From: Gigantopelta aegis
Lineage: Eukaryota; Mollusca; Gastropoda; Neomphalida; Peltospiridae
Direction: 5' to 3'
Assembly (NCBI RefSeq): GCF_016097555.1
Contig: NC_054703.1
Span: forward strand, 16,372,890 to 16,436,889
DNA length: 64,000 bases
Shown here: piece by piece, positions 41,926 through 56,900 of the stretch
How positions within the stretch are numbered: the first letter of the stretch is position 1
Layout: each line of letters begins with the position of its first letter
Notes under the pieces: generated by a model
Told to the model about the DNA's origin: nothing
The model's database searches: none
Seen by the model: only the letters and a program-made list of their open reading frames with translations
Position numbers and translations under genes: made by a program

Positions 41926-44900
41926 CTGAAATCAGAAAATAATATACACGTTTCAACACAGCGATGATGAAATCTTTGTGAATTGTAATTCGAGTGTCCC
42001 TCAAATCCGTTTCTCCCTCCACAGCTCCTTACACTGGGGTTTTACATAAATATATATAAATAATAATTTCATTTATCATCCATTAAAGGCTTTTGTAGGA
42101 GATATCGCTGGCACTATAATTTGTGATATCTCCTTGGAGATATCGCTTCTTATAATCTTGATTGGTCAAATTTTAATCACATGACATTATTTTGTTACGT
42201 CACTGTGTATGTTTCAACGCTAAACCTATCATTAGTGACGCCACGCCATTGTCGTTCTGCTAGTTAACGAGTCCACCGCTGCAAAATATAGTGATATTCA
42301 ACCCACATTACAGACATTTTTTACAATTGTCACAAATGAAAAGTATGATAACTGATGATAAAAAGAATACCCCACCTCCCCCACCCCCCTCGTGTCTTGT
42401 GATATCATAATTTATCAGCACCCGTTGATAAAAGTATAAAAATCCTAGGCATCCTACTGATCTTACACATGGTATTAATCAATTCATCTTTTAGATTTGG
42501 CAAGATCGGTGGAACGGTGTAGTTGCGAACACATTTCATGCTGTGAAGCCAGTCCTGGGAGAGTGGCAGTCTTCCTATAGGCAGTGCAGTAAGGATGGAA
42601 TAGTCTTGTGCCGTGCTTGCATCGGTCATACCTACTTGACCCATTATTTTATCTTGAAGGAGGATCCTCCACCTCAGAATGAGCACTGTCAGTGTACTAT
42701 AATTGTACGACACATTTTGGTGGAGTGTAAGCATCTCAAGGATACCAGAAAAGATATATTTGGTCAAAGAAATGTGATGGAATCCTTTCGATTCTATCCA
42801 GAACTTTTATTACAATTTTTACATGATACTGTCTTTTGTTTTAAATTTTAATTTCACCTATCTGTGATATTTGTATTTTTGCACAGTTCTTTACACTGTT
42901 TTTATTTGACTCTTAAATTATCATATTGATGTAGATCATCACTTTATTTGGTTGCACTTACAATAGTTTGACACCCAATAGCCGATGTATTTTTTTGTGC
43001 TGGGGTGTCGTTAAAGGGACATTCCTGAGTTTGCTACATTGTAAGATATTTCAGACTAATAAAATATTTCTACGATTAAACTTGTATATTAAATATATTT
43101 TCTGGTTTAGAATATCTGTGTCTGTATATTCAATGTGTTTCTGATCGTCTTAATGTTTGTAACAAGCCCAAACTGGATTTTGTCTTCAAAGAATTTCGTA
43201 TGTACGAAAAATTATATTTTTGGAAATAATATGAAATTCAACCTAGTACAAATATTAGAACGATCACAAAATACGTTTAATATACAGCCACTAATATTTT
43301 ATGCAGAAAAAGTCTCTGTTAGTCGATAACATCTTAAAAGGTACAGCAAACTCAGGAATGTCCCTTTAAACATCTACATTATTCTATTCTATTCGCGATA
43401 CAGATCAGCTACTAGTGGAGTACAATTGGTGCCAATTGTGATTCTTATTTCCTGCCTGTAGTGTTTTCTCTAGCTTGTTTTAGCATTGTGCGGCACCATG
43501 CCTCAATAGTCTAGCACCATCTTGCCTCAATCAGCACCATGCTGCCCAGAGATTAAACAGGCCTTTTTCAGTAATTAATTCTAAAATTGCCCTTATAAAA
43601 CACCCCAAACTGTATTATTAATTAATAAAATGGACCTTTTACATCTTTTGCCATTCATTTATTAAAGCAAGCACATAAATTAATGTTTATTTCAATGAAT
43701 GTTTGTGTATTGTTAATGAAATACAAGTGCCGCGAAAATGGTGTAAATGCCCCAACAGTGTTTGGTCTACCACCATGTCTTGCCAAATGTCTAGGGCAAT
43801 CACTAGCCTGTATGTCCTATCCCCACATTTGACATATATGTTGTCAGTGAGGAAGTCAAGTATTTCATGTCTGCCTCGGTATACTTTAGTATGGATTCAC
43901 TCCCCGTCTCTACGAATATAATGGTGCTTACATATGATGGTCATGTTAGCTAACATATGATGGATATGATGGTCATGTTAGCTTACATATAATGATTATG
44001 TTAGCTTACATATGATGGTCATGTTAGCTAACATATGATGGATATGATGGTCATGTTAGCTTACATATAATGATTATGTTAGCTTACATATGATGGTCAT
44101 GTTAGCTTACCTATGATGGTCATGTTAGCTTACCTATGATGGTCATGTTACCTTACCTATGTTGGTCATGTTAGCTTACCTATGATGGTCATGTTAGCTT
44201 ACATATGATGGTTATGTTACCTTACATATGATGGTTATGTTACCTTACATATGACTGTTATGTTACCTTACATATGATGGTCATGTTACCGTACATGATG
44301 GTCATGTTACCTTACATATGATGGTCATGTTACCTTACATATGATGGTGATGTTACCTTACATATGATGGTGATGTTACCGTACATGATGGTGATGTTAC
44401 CGTACATGATGGTCATGTTACCGTACATGATGGTCATGTTACCGTACATGATGGTCATGTTACCGTACATGATGGTCATGTTACCTTACATATGATGGTC
44501 ATGATACCTTACCTATGATGGTCACGTTATCGTACATGATGGTCATGTTACCTTACATATGATGGTCATGTTACCTTACATATGATGGTCATGGTAGCTT
44601 ACCTATGATGGTCATGATACCTTACATATGATGGTCATGTTACCGTACATGTTGGTCATGTTACCTTACATATGATGGTCATGTTACCGTTCATATGATG
44701 GTCATGTTACCGTACATGTTGGTCATGTTACCTTACATATGATGGTCATGTTACCTTACATATGATGGTTATGTTACCGTAAATATGATGGTCATGTTAC
44801 CGTACATGATGGTCATGTTAGCTTACATATGGCGGTTATGTTACCTTACATATGATGGTCATGTTACCTTACATATGATGGTCATGTTAGCTTACATATG

Positions 44901-47900
44901 ATGGTTATGTTACCTTACATATGATGGTCATGTTACCTTACCTATGATGGTCATGTTACCTTACATATGATGGTGATATTACCTTACATATGATGGTTAT
45001 GTTACCTTACATATGATGGTTATGTTACCTGACATATGATGGTTATGTTACCTTACATATGATGGTCATGTTACCTTACATATGATGGTCATGTTACCTT
45101 ACATATGATGGTCATGTTACCTGACATATGATGGTTATGTTACCGTACATATGATGGTCATGTTACCTGACATATGATGGTTATATTACCTTACATATGA
45201 TGGTCATGTTACCTTACATACGATGGTCATGTTACCTTACATATGATGGTCATGTTACCTGACATATGATGGTTATGTTACCGTACATATGATGGTCATG
45301 TTACCTTACATATGGCGGTCATGTTACCTTACATTCGATGGTCATGCTACCGTACATGATGGTCATGTTACCTTACATATGGCGGTCATGTTACCGTACA
45401 TATGATGGTCATGTTACCTGACATATGATGGTTATGTTACCGTACATATGATGGTCATGTTACCTTACATATGATGGTTATGTTACCTTACATATGATGG
45501 TCATGTTACCTTACATATGGCGGTTATGTTACCTTATATATGATGGTCATATTACCTTACATATGATGGTCATGTTAGCTTACATATGATGGTTATGTTA
45601 CCTTACATATGATGGTCATGTTACGTTACATATGATGGTTATGTTACCGTACATATGATGGTCATGTTACCGTACATGATGGTCATGTTAGCTTACATAT
45701 GATGGTCATGTTACCTTACATATGATGGTCATGTTAGCTTACATATGATGGTTATGTTACCTTACATATGATGGTCATGTTACCTTACATATGATGGTTA
45801 TGTTACCGTACATATGATGGTCATGTTACCGCACATGATGGTCATGTTAGCTTACATATGGCGGTTATGTTACGTTACATATGATGGTCATGTTACCTTA
45901 CATATGATGATCATGTTAGCTTACATATGATGGTTATGTTACCTTAAATATGATGGTCATGTTACCTTACATATGATGGTGATGTTACCCTACATATGAT
46001 GGTCATGTTACCGTACATGATGGTCATGTTACCTTATATATGGCGGTTATGTTACCATACATATGATGGTCATGTTACCTTACCTATGATGGTCATGTTA
46101 CCTTACATATGATGGTCATGTTACCTTACATATGATGGTCATGTTACCTTACATATGGCGGTCATGTTACCTTACATATGATGGTTATTTCACCGTACAT
46201 ATGATGGACATGTTACCTTACATATGATAGTCATGTTACCTTACATATGATGGTTATGTTACCTTACATATGATGGTCATGTTACCTTACATATGGCGGT
46301 TATGTTACCTGACATATGATGGTCATGTTACCTTACATATGATGGTTATGTTACCGTACATATGATGGTCATGTTACCTTACATATGATGGTTATGTTAC
46401 CGTACATATGATGGTTATGTTACCTTACATATGATGGTTATGTTACCGTACATATGATGGTCATGTTACCGTACATGATGGTCATGTTAGCTTACATATG
46501 GCGGTTATGTTACCTTACATATGATGGTCATGTTACGTTACATATGATGGTTATGTTACCGTACATATGATGGTCATGTTACCTTACATATGATGGTTAT
46601 GTTACCGTACATATGATGGTTATGTTACCGTACATGATGGTCATGTTACCTTACATATGGCGGTTATATTACCTTACATATGATGGTCATGTTACCTTAC
46701 ATATGATGGTCATGTTACCGTACATATGATGGTCATGTTACCGTACATGATGGTTATGTTACCTTACATATGATGGTTATGTTACCGTACATATGATGGT
46801 CATGTTACCTTACATATGATGATGGTCATGTTACCTTACATATGATGGTTATGTTACCGTACATATGATGGTCATGTTACCGTACATGATGGTCATGTTA
46901 GCTTACATATGGCGGTTATGTTACCTTACATATGATGGTCATGTTACCTTACATATGATGGTCATGTTACCGTACATATGATGGTCATGTTACCTTAGAT
47001 ATGATGGTCATGTTAGCTTACATATGATGGTCATTTTAGCTTACATATGATGGTCATGTTACCTTACATATGATGGTCATGTTACCTTACATATGATGGT
47101 TATGTTAGCTTACATATGGCGGTTATGTTACGTTACATATGATGGTCATGTTAACTTACATATGATGGTCATGTTACCTTACATATGATGGTTATGTTAC
47201 CTTACATATGATGGTCATGTTACCGTACATGATGGTCATGTTACCTTACATATGATGGTTATGTTACCGTACATGATGGTCATGTTACCGTACATATGGC
47301 GGTTATGTTACCTTACATATGATGGTCATGTTACCCTAGATATGATGGTTATGTTACCGTACATGATGGTCATGTTACCTTACATATGATGGTTATGTTA
47401 CCGTACATGATGGTCATGTTACCTTACATATGGCGGTTATATTACCTTATATATGATGGTCATGTTACCTTACATATGATGGTCATGTTACCGTACATAT
47501 GATGGTCATGTTACCGTACATGATGGTTATGTTACCTTACATATGATGGTTATGTTACCTTACATATGATGGTCATGTTACCTTACATATGATGGTCATG
47601 TTACCTTACATATGATGGTTATGTTAGCTTACATATGATGGTCATGTTAGCTTACATATGATGGTTATGTTACCTTACATATGATGGTCATGTTACCGTA
47701 CATGATGGTTATGTTACCTTACATATGATGGTCATGTTACCTTACATATGATGGTTATGTTACCTTACATATGATGATCATGTTATCTTACCTATGATGG
47801 TCATGTTAGCTTACCTATGATGGTCATGTTAGCTTACATATGACGGTTATGCTATTTGTTGCTTTGGCAGTGGTTTTATTGTTCACATTTTATTAAAACG

Positions 47901-50900
47901 TCCATGGTCAAGTAAATGTTCGGTTAGATGTGCACTTAATCCACCGAAACATTGCATACATGACGACCAATTTTCGGTCCAAACCAATTAAAACCATACC
48001 ATTGCCATCAACCGCAGGAAACAAATCATAATTTTAAAAATAGTTACAATACAGACATTATATATTTTCAATGTTTTCCACTTTCTTTATTTTGCTACCT
48101 CATGACGTTCTGTTTTTTTTTGTTAGTGTTCAGAAGCGACACTTTATTATTATTGTTATTATTATTATTATTAGTGGGATTTAAACAAAATGTGTTTGTT
48201 GTTTTTAACCAAAACGTTAAGAAACATGTATATAACAAATAGACAATTTAATTGGGGTTTTGTCAACTACAATTTTTGTGTTTTAAAGGGACATTCCTGA
48301 GTTTGCTGCATTGTAAGATGTTTCAGACTAATAAAATATTTCTACGATTAAACTTGCATATTAAATATATTTTCTGGTTTAGAATATCAGTGTCTGTATA
48401 TTCAATATGTTTCTGACCGTCTTAATATTTGTAACAAGCCCAAACTGGATTTTGTCTTCAAAGAATTTCGTACGTACGAAAACAATTATATTTTTGGAAA
48501 TAAAATGAAATTCAACCTAGTACAAATATTAGAACGATCAGAAACACGTTTAATATACAGCCACTATTATTTTATGCAGAAAAATATATTTGATATGTAA
48601 TTACAATCGTTAAAAAGTCTTTGTTAGTCGATAACATCTTAAAAGGTACAGCAAACTCAGGAATGTCCCTTTAAACTCGTGGCGTATGAAAGCCATATTT
48701 TAACTCTGAATTCGAGAAAAAATATTTATTTCACACCACACATTGATATAAAAATCTTATTTGAAAAAAAGCGTCTGTATTTGTCGTTTTGTAAAACCCA
48801 CGTGATGTAACACTGACCAGTTCAAAGTTATATATTATAGGCATGATGTAGTAAAATGTATTATTACCCATCTGGACTCAAATATACGGGGTAATATTTT
48901 TTCAATCTCTGCACAGTGTGCAGACTGCTTCTACAACCACTGATTGGCTGGCTTAAAAATCACGATGTTTGGTTGGTTGCTTGCCATGGCCGGAACTTCA
49001 CTTTTATTCAGATTACACATACGTTATACAATCTACAAAGATTTACAGAACAAAATTTACTCGTTTGTTTCGTAAACATGAAATGGTATATTTTCATATG
49101 CAGCGGCTTTAGTAGTATATAAAAATAATTATTTTCTAATACAACTACAATCGTATTATTTTGTACTGTAAACATTTGGCCGTAAAAAGAACGCCGTTAT
49201 GCTATGACGTCACTTGCATGACATCAGGTAATGCGCGTAAAATTATATGACGTAATGGCTGATGGCTTTGCTGTAGACTGCAGAAGAATTTTTACATTAA
49301 AAATCAATTAAAATTGACAATGGGTAATACGAGGAGTTAGAATTATCTGTCCCTCGTGAATGAATGTTGTAAATGTTCACTTGGGACAGATAATTCATAA
49401 TTCCTCGTAACTCGTTAGTTATTCTATAAATGTCGTATCCTGTCATAAAATGTCGTTCAATACTTGTTGATATTACCTTAAACACTCCAGACGCCAGCTT
49501 TATGCAGAGTTTGAAGGGAACGCCTTCTTCAAAGGGAAATGATGAAAGCTTGACACTGGTTCCCCAATCAGGACCAGACCTTGAATTCAATTCGATGATC
49601 TTCGTCTGGTTGTGTATATCAAATCGCACGTCCATGTGTAATGAAACATTTTCCGAATTCTCGATGTGAATATAAAAACTGAAAATTATAATAACAAAAC
49701 AATTAATTGAAGTGCTTAAGTGTAACTTAAAGAGACATTCCTGAGTTTGCTGCATTGTAAGACGTTTCCGACTACTAAGATATTTCTACGATTAAACTTA
49801 CATATTAAATATATTTTCGTGTTGAAAATATCAGTGTCTGTATATTCAGTATGTTTCTGATCGTCTTAATATTAGTAAGAAGCCCAAACTGGATTTCGTC
49901 TTCAAATAATTTCGTACGTACGAAAAAAATATATTTTAGGAAATAAAATGAAATTTAACCCAGTACAAATATTAGAACGATCATAAACGTGTTTAATATA
50001 CAGCCACTAATATTTTATGCAGAAAAATATATTTGATATTTAATTACATTCTTTAAAAAGTCTCTGTTAGTCGATAACATCTTAAACATTGCAGCATACT
50101 CAGGAATGTCCCTTTAAATTTTAACGGCGTTCGATTCCTTTTGTTTCTGTGGGGTTTTATGGAGGATCACTTTGTCAGGTATGTTTGCACAGCAGTATTA
50201 TTAAATAAATGTTAATTTAATATTCAAATAAATATAATTTTTGTTCAAATTTCTTTTAAAAAGTCTATTTGTTCTGGAAAAGTTCCATCAGAAGAAATAT
50301 ATCACAGCGTTACATGATAAGCGATAGGATAAGCGAAAGATGTTAACAAAAAACTAAATATATTTTCAAAAATTAGGAAAGATGTATATAATAAATAGAC
50401 CATTTATACATGGAAAATATGGTTTTCACACATCACTCGTTGACATACAAATCGTATTCGAAAAACCCACCATGAAATAGCCTCTATATATTCGTCACTA
50501 GTGTTTTTTTAATATGTAAAATATAAATTTTAATCGGTATTTGTCGAAATTCTGCCGAGAAAAATACCGATTAATTTGACGAGGTTGATATTTTACATAT
50601 TTAGACGGCATTTCCTCGGTTTCTCTCCAAATCAACCAATCGGATATCAGTATTTTGATCGTCTTAATCATGAAAGCACACCAATAAGACGCCTTAATAA
50701 CAAGTCACGCGACCAAAATTACTTCGACACGAAGAGCTGTAGGAATGACGTCAAAACAACTGGCGCGAACACGCAATGACGCTTTCCCCGCCCCCCTTAA
50801 AATTTGCGATAGTTATAATTTTATTATATATCAATTTTCTTTTTTGTTTTTACGATCCCTCTCCAAACCTCCCCCAAAGTTCCCTTGGCATTCCATCTCA

Positions 50901-50910
50901 TGTCAATGGG

Positions 50911-50941
<31 letters not shown>

Positions 50942-53900
50942 ATGATGGATTTTCTGGATCTGCCACTGATTACCAATGCAACTGATCGTATTTGAAAAAA
51001 AGAGTAATTTAAACAAATGTACCTATAAAAAAAGGATACGAAGTGCAGTTACGATAACATATCTAGAACGAATTGAATACGAAGCTAAATAATGATGACA
51101 CAATGTAGTGCCATTGAGTGTAAGTGTAATAATGTAACGGCGCAATCTAATTAAAATTAGCTCCACTGGTTAATTACTATTACCTGTGGGTCTAACAGCA
51201 CTCCGTTGTATCTCATGTCCAGTTGACCTTTCATTTGACCAATCAAAACCTTACTTGCAAAATCATGCTAGTGATTTGAAAAAACCCTGAAAACATTCGG
51301 GATTATGCCGTGGGTATACGAAATGATTCGGGTGAATTACGAAGTATGCCGGATACTAATTTCAATATGAAATTTTATATAAAATTCCTTTCAAGACGAA
51401 AAAAAAACAAAAAAACGTGATGGTATAACCATAAAATCTGTTTATACTAGTATACAATCCAGTTTATTTACTGCACTTTTCCCCCTGTATTTTAATGTTG
51501 AAATAGACCAATAAGTTCATCTATTGCATAAATAATCTCGCTCGATATTTTTAGAATTTGTATGCTCCCGAATAACGCTATGAAAGACGAAGTGTAATTG
51601 GTCGATATTTAAATTGCTATTTATAGATGAAATGTCACATGGACTTGGGAGTCCACGCAATGCTGTTAGATCTATTGGTAGACCAGTAGAGCTAATTTCA
51701 ATCAGATTGGTAACGGCGTTCCATTTGTTTTGTTTTTGTGTGTATGTGGGTGGGTGGGGTGAGGGTTGGAGGATCGCTTTTTTAGGTATGTTCGCACAGC
51801 AGTATTATTAAATAAATGTTAAAGGGACATTCCTGAGTTTACTGCATTGTGAGATGTTTCCAACAAACAAAATATTTCTACGATTAAACTTACATATTAA
51901 ATGTATTTTCTTGTTTAGAATATCCGTGTCTGTATAGTCAATGTGTTTCTGGTCGTCTTAATATTTGTAACAAGCCCACACTGGATTTTGTCTTCAAATA
52001 ATTTCGTAAGTACGATTTTTTGTTGTTGTAAATATTAATAAATGAAATTTTACCTAGTACAAATATTCGAATGATCAGAAACACGTTTAATATACAGCCA
52101 TTAATATTTTATGCAGAATGTTTTCGTACGTACGAAATTATTTGAAGACAAAATCAAGTTTGGGCTTCTTACAAATATTAAGACAACCATAAACACATTG
52201 AATATACAGACACTGATATTCTAAACAATAAAATATATTTATTATGTACGTTTAATCGTAGAAATGTTTTATTATTCGGAAACATTTTACAATGCAGCAA
52301 ACTCAAGAATGTTCCTTTAACTTTTTTACTAATTGCTATTTTCAAAATTCTGCCCATTTTCAACAATACCCCTCCCCCCCCCCCCACCCCCAGCCCCTAT
52401 CCCGAGTCAGGCCACCGATCTTATCTAATTTCTTTTTGACCACCCGATCTATTTAGCGACCAAATTTAATGAGTAGAATTTTATTTATTTAATTATATTA
52501 ATTAGAGATGCGCATCAAAATTTTAAAGGCCGACTATTTTATTTTTGGATGTAAATTTCAAAATTGTCCACTTAATTTTTTTTCTATCCCGGGACAAGCC
52601 CCTGGCTATCCAGAGACAGGTCCCGGGACGGACATGCTCGAAACTCTAGTGGTATATGAGCATGTAAAAATTATTCGCACTCGCACTCAAATCATTGGCA
52701 TGATTTTGCAAGTTAGGTTTTGATTGGTCGAATGAAAGGTCAGCTGGACATGAGCTCCAACGGGGTGCTGTTAGATCCACAGGTAATAGTAATTAACCAG
52801 TGGAGCTAATTTTAATTAGATTTAAAATTTAATTAGATTCTTTTCTTGGAAACGTTATTGGTGGAAATAAAAGGCAAAACTATATGATTTTCAGTTTTTA
52901 AGAAAGAAAAAAATCGTGATGAACTGGAAACAAAATTATGTGAGGAAATTAAATTATTAGAAGATGAAAAGATGATTGATTTAGAACAGATTGAATCTAA
53001 AAAGTTTGAATTACAAGAACTAAGAAAACGAAAACTTAAAGGACATTATATAAGGTCAAGAACAAAATGGATCGAAGAGGGCGAAAAACCAACACAATTT
53101 TAGAATCCAGAAACTACTTTAGTTAACTAATTTCAAAAATAAAACTAGAAAATGGAACAATAGTTAAAGATTAGGAAGAAATACTAAAAGAAGCTAAAGC
53201 TTTTTACCAAAACTTCTACTTAACTCCACCTGGACAAAATGATAATGATATTGATATTATTGATAATGATATTATGGAAACACTTGCCAATTATAATTTT
53301 AATATACCGACAAACGAAGATGCAGAAATATTAGAGGGGGAAATAATACACTCGGAAGTATCAACGTGTCTTAAAAATATGAATCCTGGTTCGGATGGGT
53401 TTACTGCCGAATTGTTCAAATTTTTCTGGATATATCTTGGTCATTTTATTGTTCAATCTATCAATTACAGTTATGCTAAGAAAGAAATGTTTAATGTTCA
53501 AAAATTAGGAATCATAACATGTATCTCCAAACCAAACAAAACTAAAGCATTTCTAAAAAACTGTATGGGTAGTATAGATTATATCTATAATAATGAACGG
53601 GGGGTGGAGATTATATGTATAATCATGAATGTGGAGTGTATATTACATGTATTAATAATAATAATAATAATAATAATAGATGTAGAATATATGTATTCTA
53701 ATTAATGTAGAGTGTAGATTATGTGTATAACAATGGATTACACTATAATAATGAATGGGGATTGCAGATGATGTGTATAGCAATGAATGAATAGTGTAAG
53801 TTATGTGTATAATAATGAATGAGGAGTGCAGATTATATGTATACATGTAATAATGAATGTTGAGGGTAGGTTATATGTATAATAATGAATGTTGAGGGTA

Positions 53901-56900
53901 GGTTACATGTATAATAATGAATGTGGGGTTTAGATTATGTATATAATAATGAATGCGTAGTGTAGATTACATGTATAGTAATGAACTTGGAGTATAGACT
54001 TAATACTAAAAGATGTGTAATAATTAATGTGAATTCCAGCTTATGTGTATAATAATGATCTATTTATTATCACGCACTGAACTTAATAAATTATGTAATA
54101 TCAGCTCAATGTTCCTAGGCTTGTGCAGTTTTAACATTGTTTAACGACACCACTAGAGCACATGGATGTATTAATAATCGAATATAGGATGTAGAACATT
54201 TGGTAATTTTGACAGTCTTAGATTTAGCAAATCCACTACATTTTTCCATTGGCAGATTTTTTGGTATATGCACCATCCCAAAGTCATGATAGCACATACC
54301 ATGGTCTTTGATTTACCTGGATTTAGTTTTGTATGGTTACCGCAAAATTATGTTTACTGCGGTCATTTGAGTTACGTTATTTTAGAGAGACTGAAGGACC
54401 AGTATTTGCAAACATGGAAAGATACTGTTTATCATTCAAGCATATATATTAATTACAGAATTTTTAAAGACAACATTAACTTGGAACCTTATTTATTGTT
54501 ACTAAATAAAAACTATAGATCTACTTTTGTTAAGTATCGTACTACCAATCACAAGCTACCAATCGAAGTTGGAATGTCGAAGAATATTCCTAGAGACGTA
54601 AATGTTGTTTCAATACGTTTTTGTTAATAAAGCAACATGCATCAATATACCAAAGTTTTTATTTATTAAACCATGAATTGTTTTGTAGTACCAATATTAC
54701 ATTACTAAATAATATTTGTAAATTTATTGACTTTGTTCGTGGGTATCCTCCCCCGTAAAATTTTGAAACCTTGGTATCATTAAATGCAATTTCCTGCATT
54801 CTACAAGTAAAAATCATCTCTGCCTTAATTAAGATTTAATACCAATAATATGTTTAATTCAGAATTATGGGGGAGGGGGTGCTCCGCCGTGCCTGTAATT
54901 GTCATGAAAATATTTTAAGTAATAACTTGGCATGCTTTCTGACAGGTTCTAAAAGTTAGTATAACCCGACACATTTTTTTTTTTTTGGCTGCGAGTGTTC
55001 AATCCCCCATCCCCCGACACGATTACAGAATAATAATGAATAATCATGAACGTTTAAAACACGCAAGATAATAAGGTGATAAAAGTTGTCCACCCTTTGT
55101 TTACAAATCGTCTGCTTTTGAAATTAGAATGTTGACTCTGTTCATACCCAAGCAGCTAACAAAAAGCTGCAAATATCTTGCATAGTTATTTGTTATATAT
55201 ATATATAAAAAAAAATACAATAAGTGTTTAGGAATTTGATTACATGTTTTGTTATTATTATATATTACAGAATTTAATGGCATGTTGTGTTATTAAACTA
55301 TATTACAACTCAAAATGTGTGTGTACTTTGTTTAAAAATTTGACTGTTACTATAATTTGTGTTTATAAAACAGATCTAAAAAGTAATAAATTCGTCACGC
55401 GGATTTTTGACACGGAGTACGGGATTGCACGTCCCTCCAAAAGAAACCCCACATAACTAGTGGTATTCATATATCTCCACAACTGCTGCGGGTTTCACTA
55501 TATGGCGTTACGTATGCCTAGTGTGCAGTTTGATCCATTTTGAATCTGATTAAAATTAGTTCTACTGGTCTACCAGTAGATCTAACAGCATTGCGTGGAC
55601 TCCCATGTCCAGGTGACATTTCCTCTATAAATAGCGTTATTCAGGAGCATACAAATTCTAAAAATATAGGGCGAGACTATTTATGCAACAGGCGAACTTG
55701 TTGGTCTATTTCAACATTAAAAAACAGGGGCGGGGGAAGTGCAGTAATAAACTCTGGACTGTATACTAGTATAAACAGATTTTATGGCTATACCATCACG
55801 GTTTTTTGTTGTTGTCTTGAAACGAATTTTATATAAAATTTTATGTTGAAATTAGTTTCCGGCACACTTCGTATATACCCTCGGCATAATCCCGAATGTT
55901 TAAAAAAAAAAATTCAAATCATTGGCATGATTTTGTAAGTAAGGTTTTGATTGGTCGAATGAAAGGTCAACTGGACATGAGCTCCAACAGGGTGCTGTTA
56001 GATCCACAGATAATACTAATTAACCAGTGGGGCTAATTTTAATTAGATTGTACAAGGTGGCACTTAATTGGGGGCGAGGTGTGTCTGAAGTAATGATTGT
56101 TTGGTTATAAAATATGAACCTGTTTAAAACCAAGCTTTGCAATGTTATCTCCATATAATTTCTGTCATATTAACCGGAATTAAGGGAAGCAACGGGTGGG
56201 CGAAGAGATTCTGGGATTGATCCAATCACCACACATGCTGAGTTATTATTTTTATTCTGCAGATGTACAAGGGCAAATCCACCTCTGATTCATATACTCA
56301 ACACCCTAGTCTAGATTCGGCACTGAAATTTATACCAGCATTTACAATGTACACTGGCCATACAACCATTAAAAACACTCCAAAAATATAATTATGTGAG
56401 TGTTTAAAAACGTATTATAGCTTACGTGTAATGGGGGAGTGCATATTATTCAGAGGGAGTGCATATTATACATATAATATAGACTGGGGGAGTGAATATT
56501 ACATGTATAATACGCACTGGGGAGTGCTTATTCTACGTATAATGTTGACTGTGGCGTGCAAATTCAGGGGAGTACAAATTATATGTGACACCGGCCGTAC
56601 CGTCTGCGCCCCTGATATAATAAATAAACCATTTTATGGTGTTTTTTCGAATACGATTTTTATGTCAACTCGTGATGTGTGAAAACCATATTTTCACTCA
56701 TTGCTTCGCAAATCGTGAAAATATGCTTTTCACACATCACTCGTTGACATAAAAATCGTATTCTAAAAAACCCATGAAATAGCCTCTATATATGTATCCT
56801 ATAACACTTCTAAAATAACATTTTCATTCGATTATATTTGGTAAATTAAGTACTAAAGACTTCGCCAGCGGTAGTATGACGTCATCACGATTAGCACAAA

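Noticed and set aside
43918..47855. Possible repetitive protein-coding region
   Set aside because: The 23-bp unit and its 20-21-bp variants shift frame constantly; no open frame persists.
53652..53846. Minus-strand open frame of 64 codons
   Set aside because: Lies wholly in the ~30-bp tandem repeat, with a (TAT)n stretch; no independent support.
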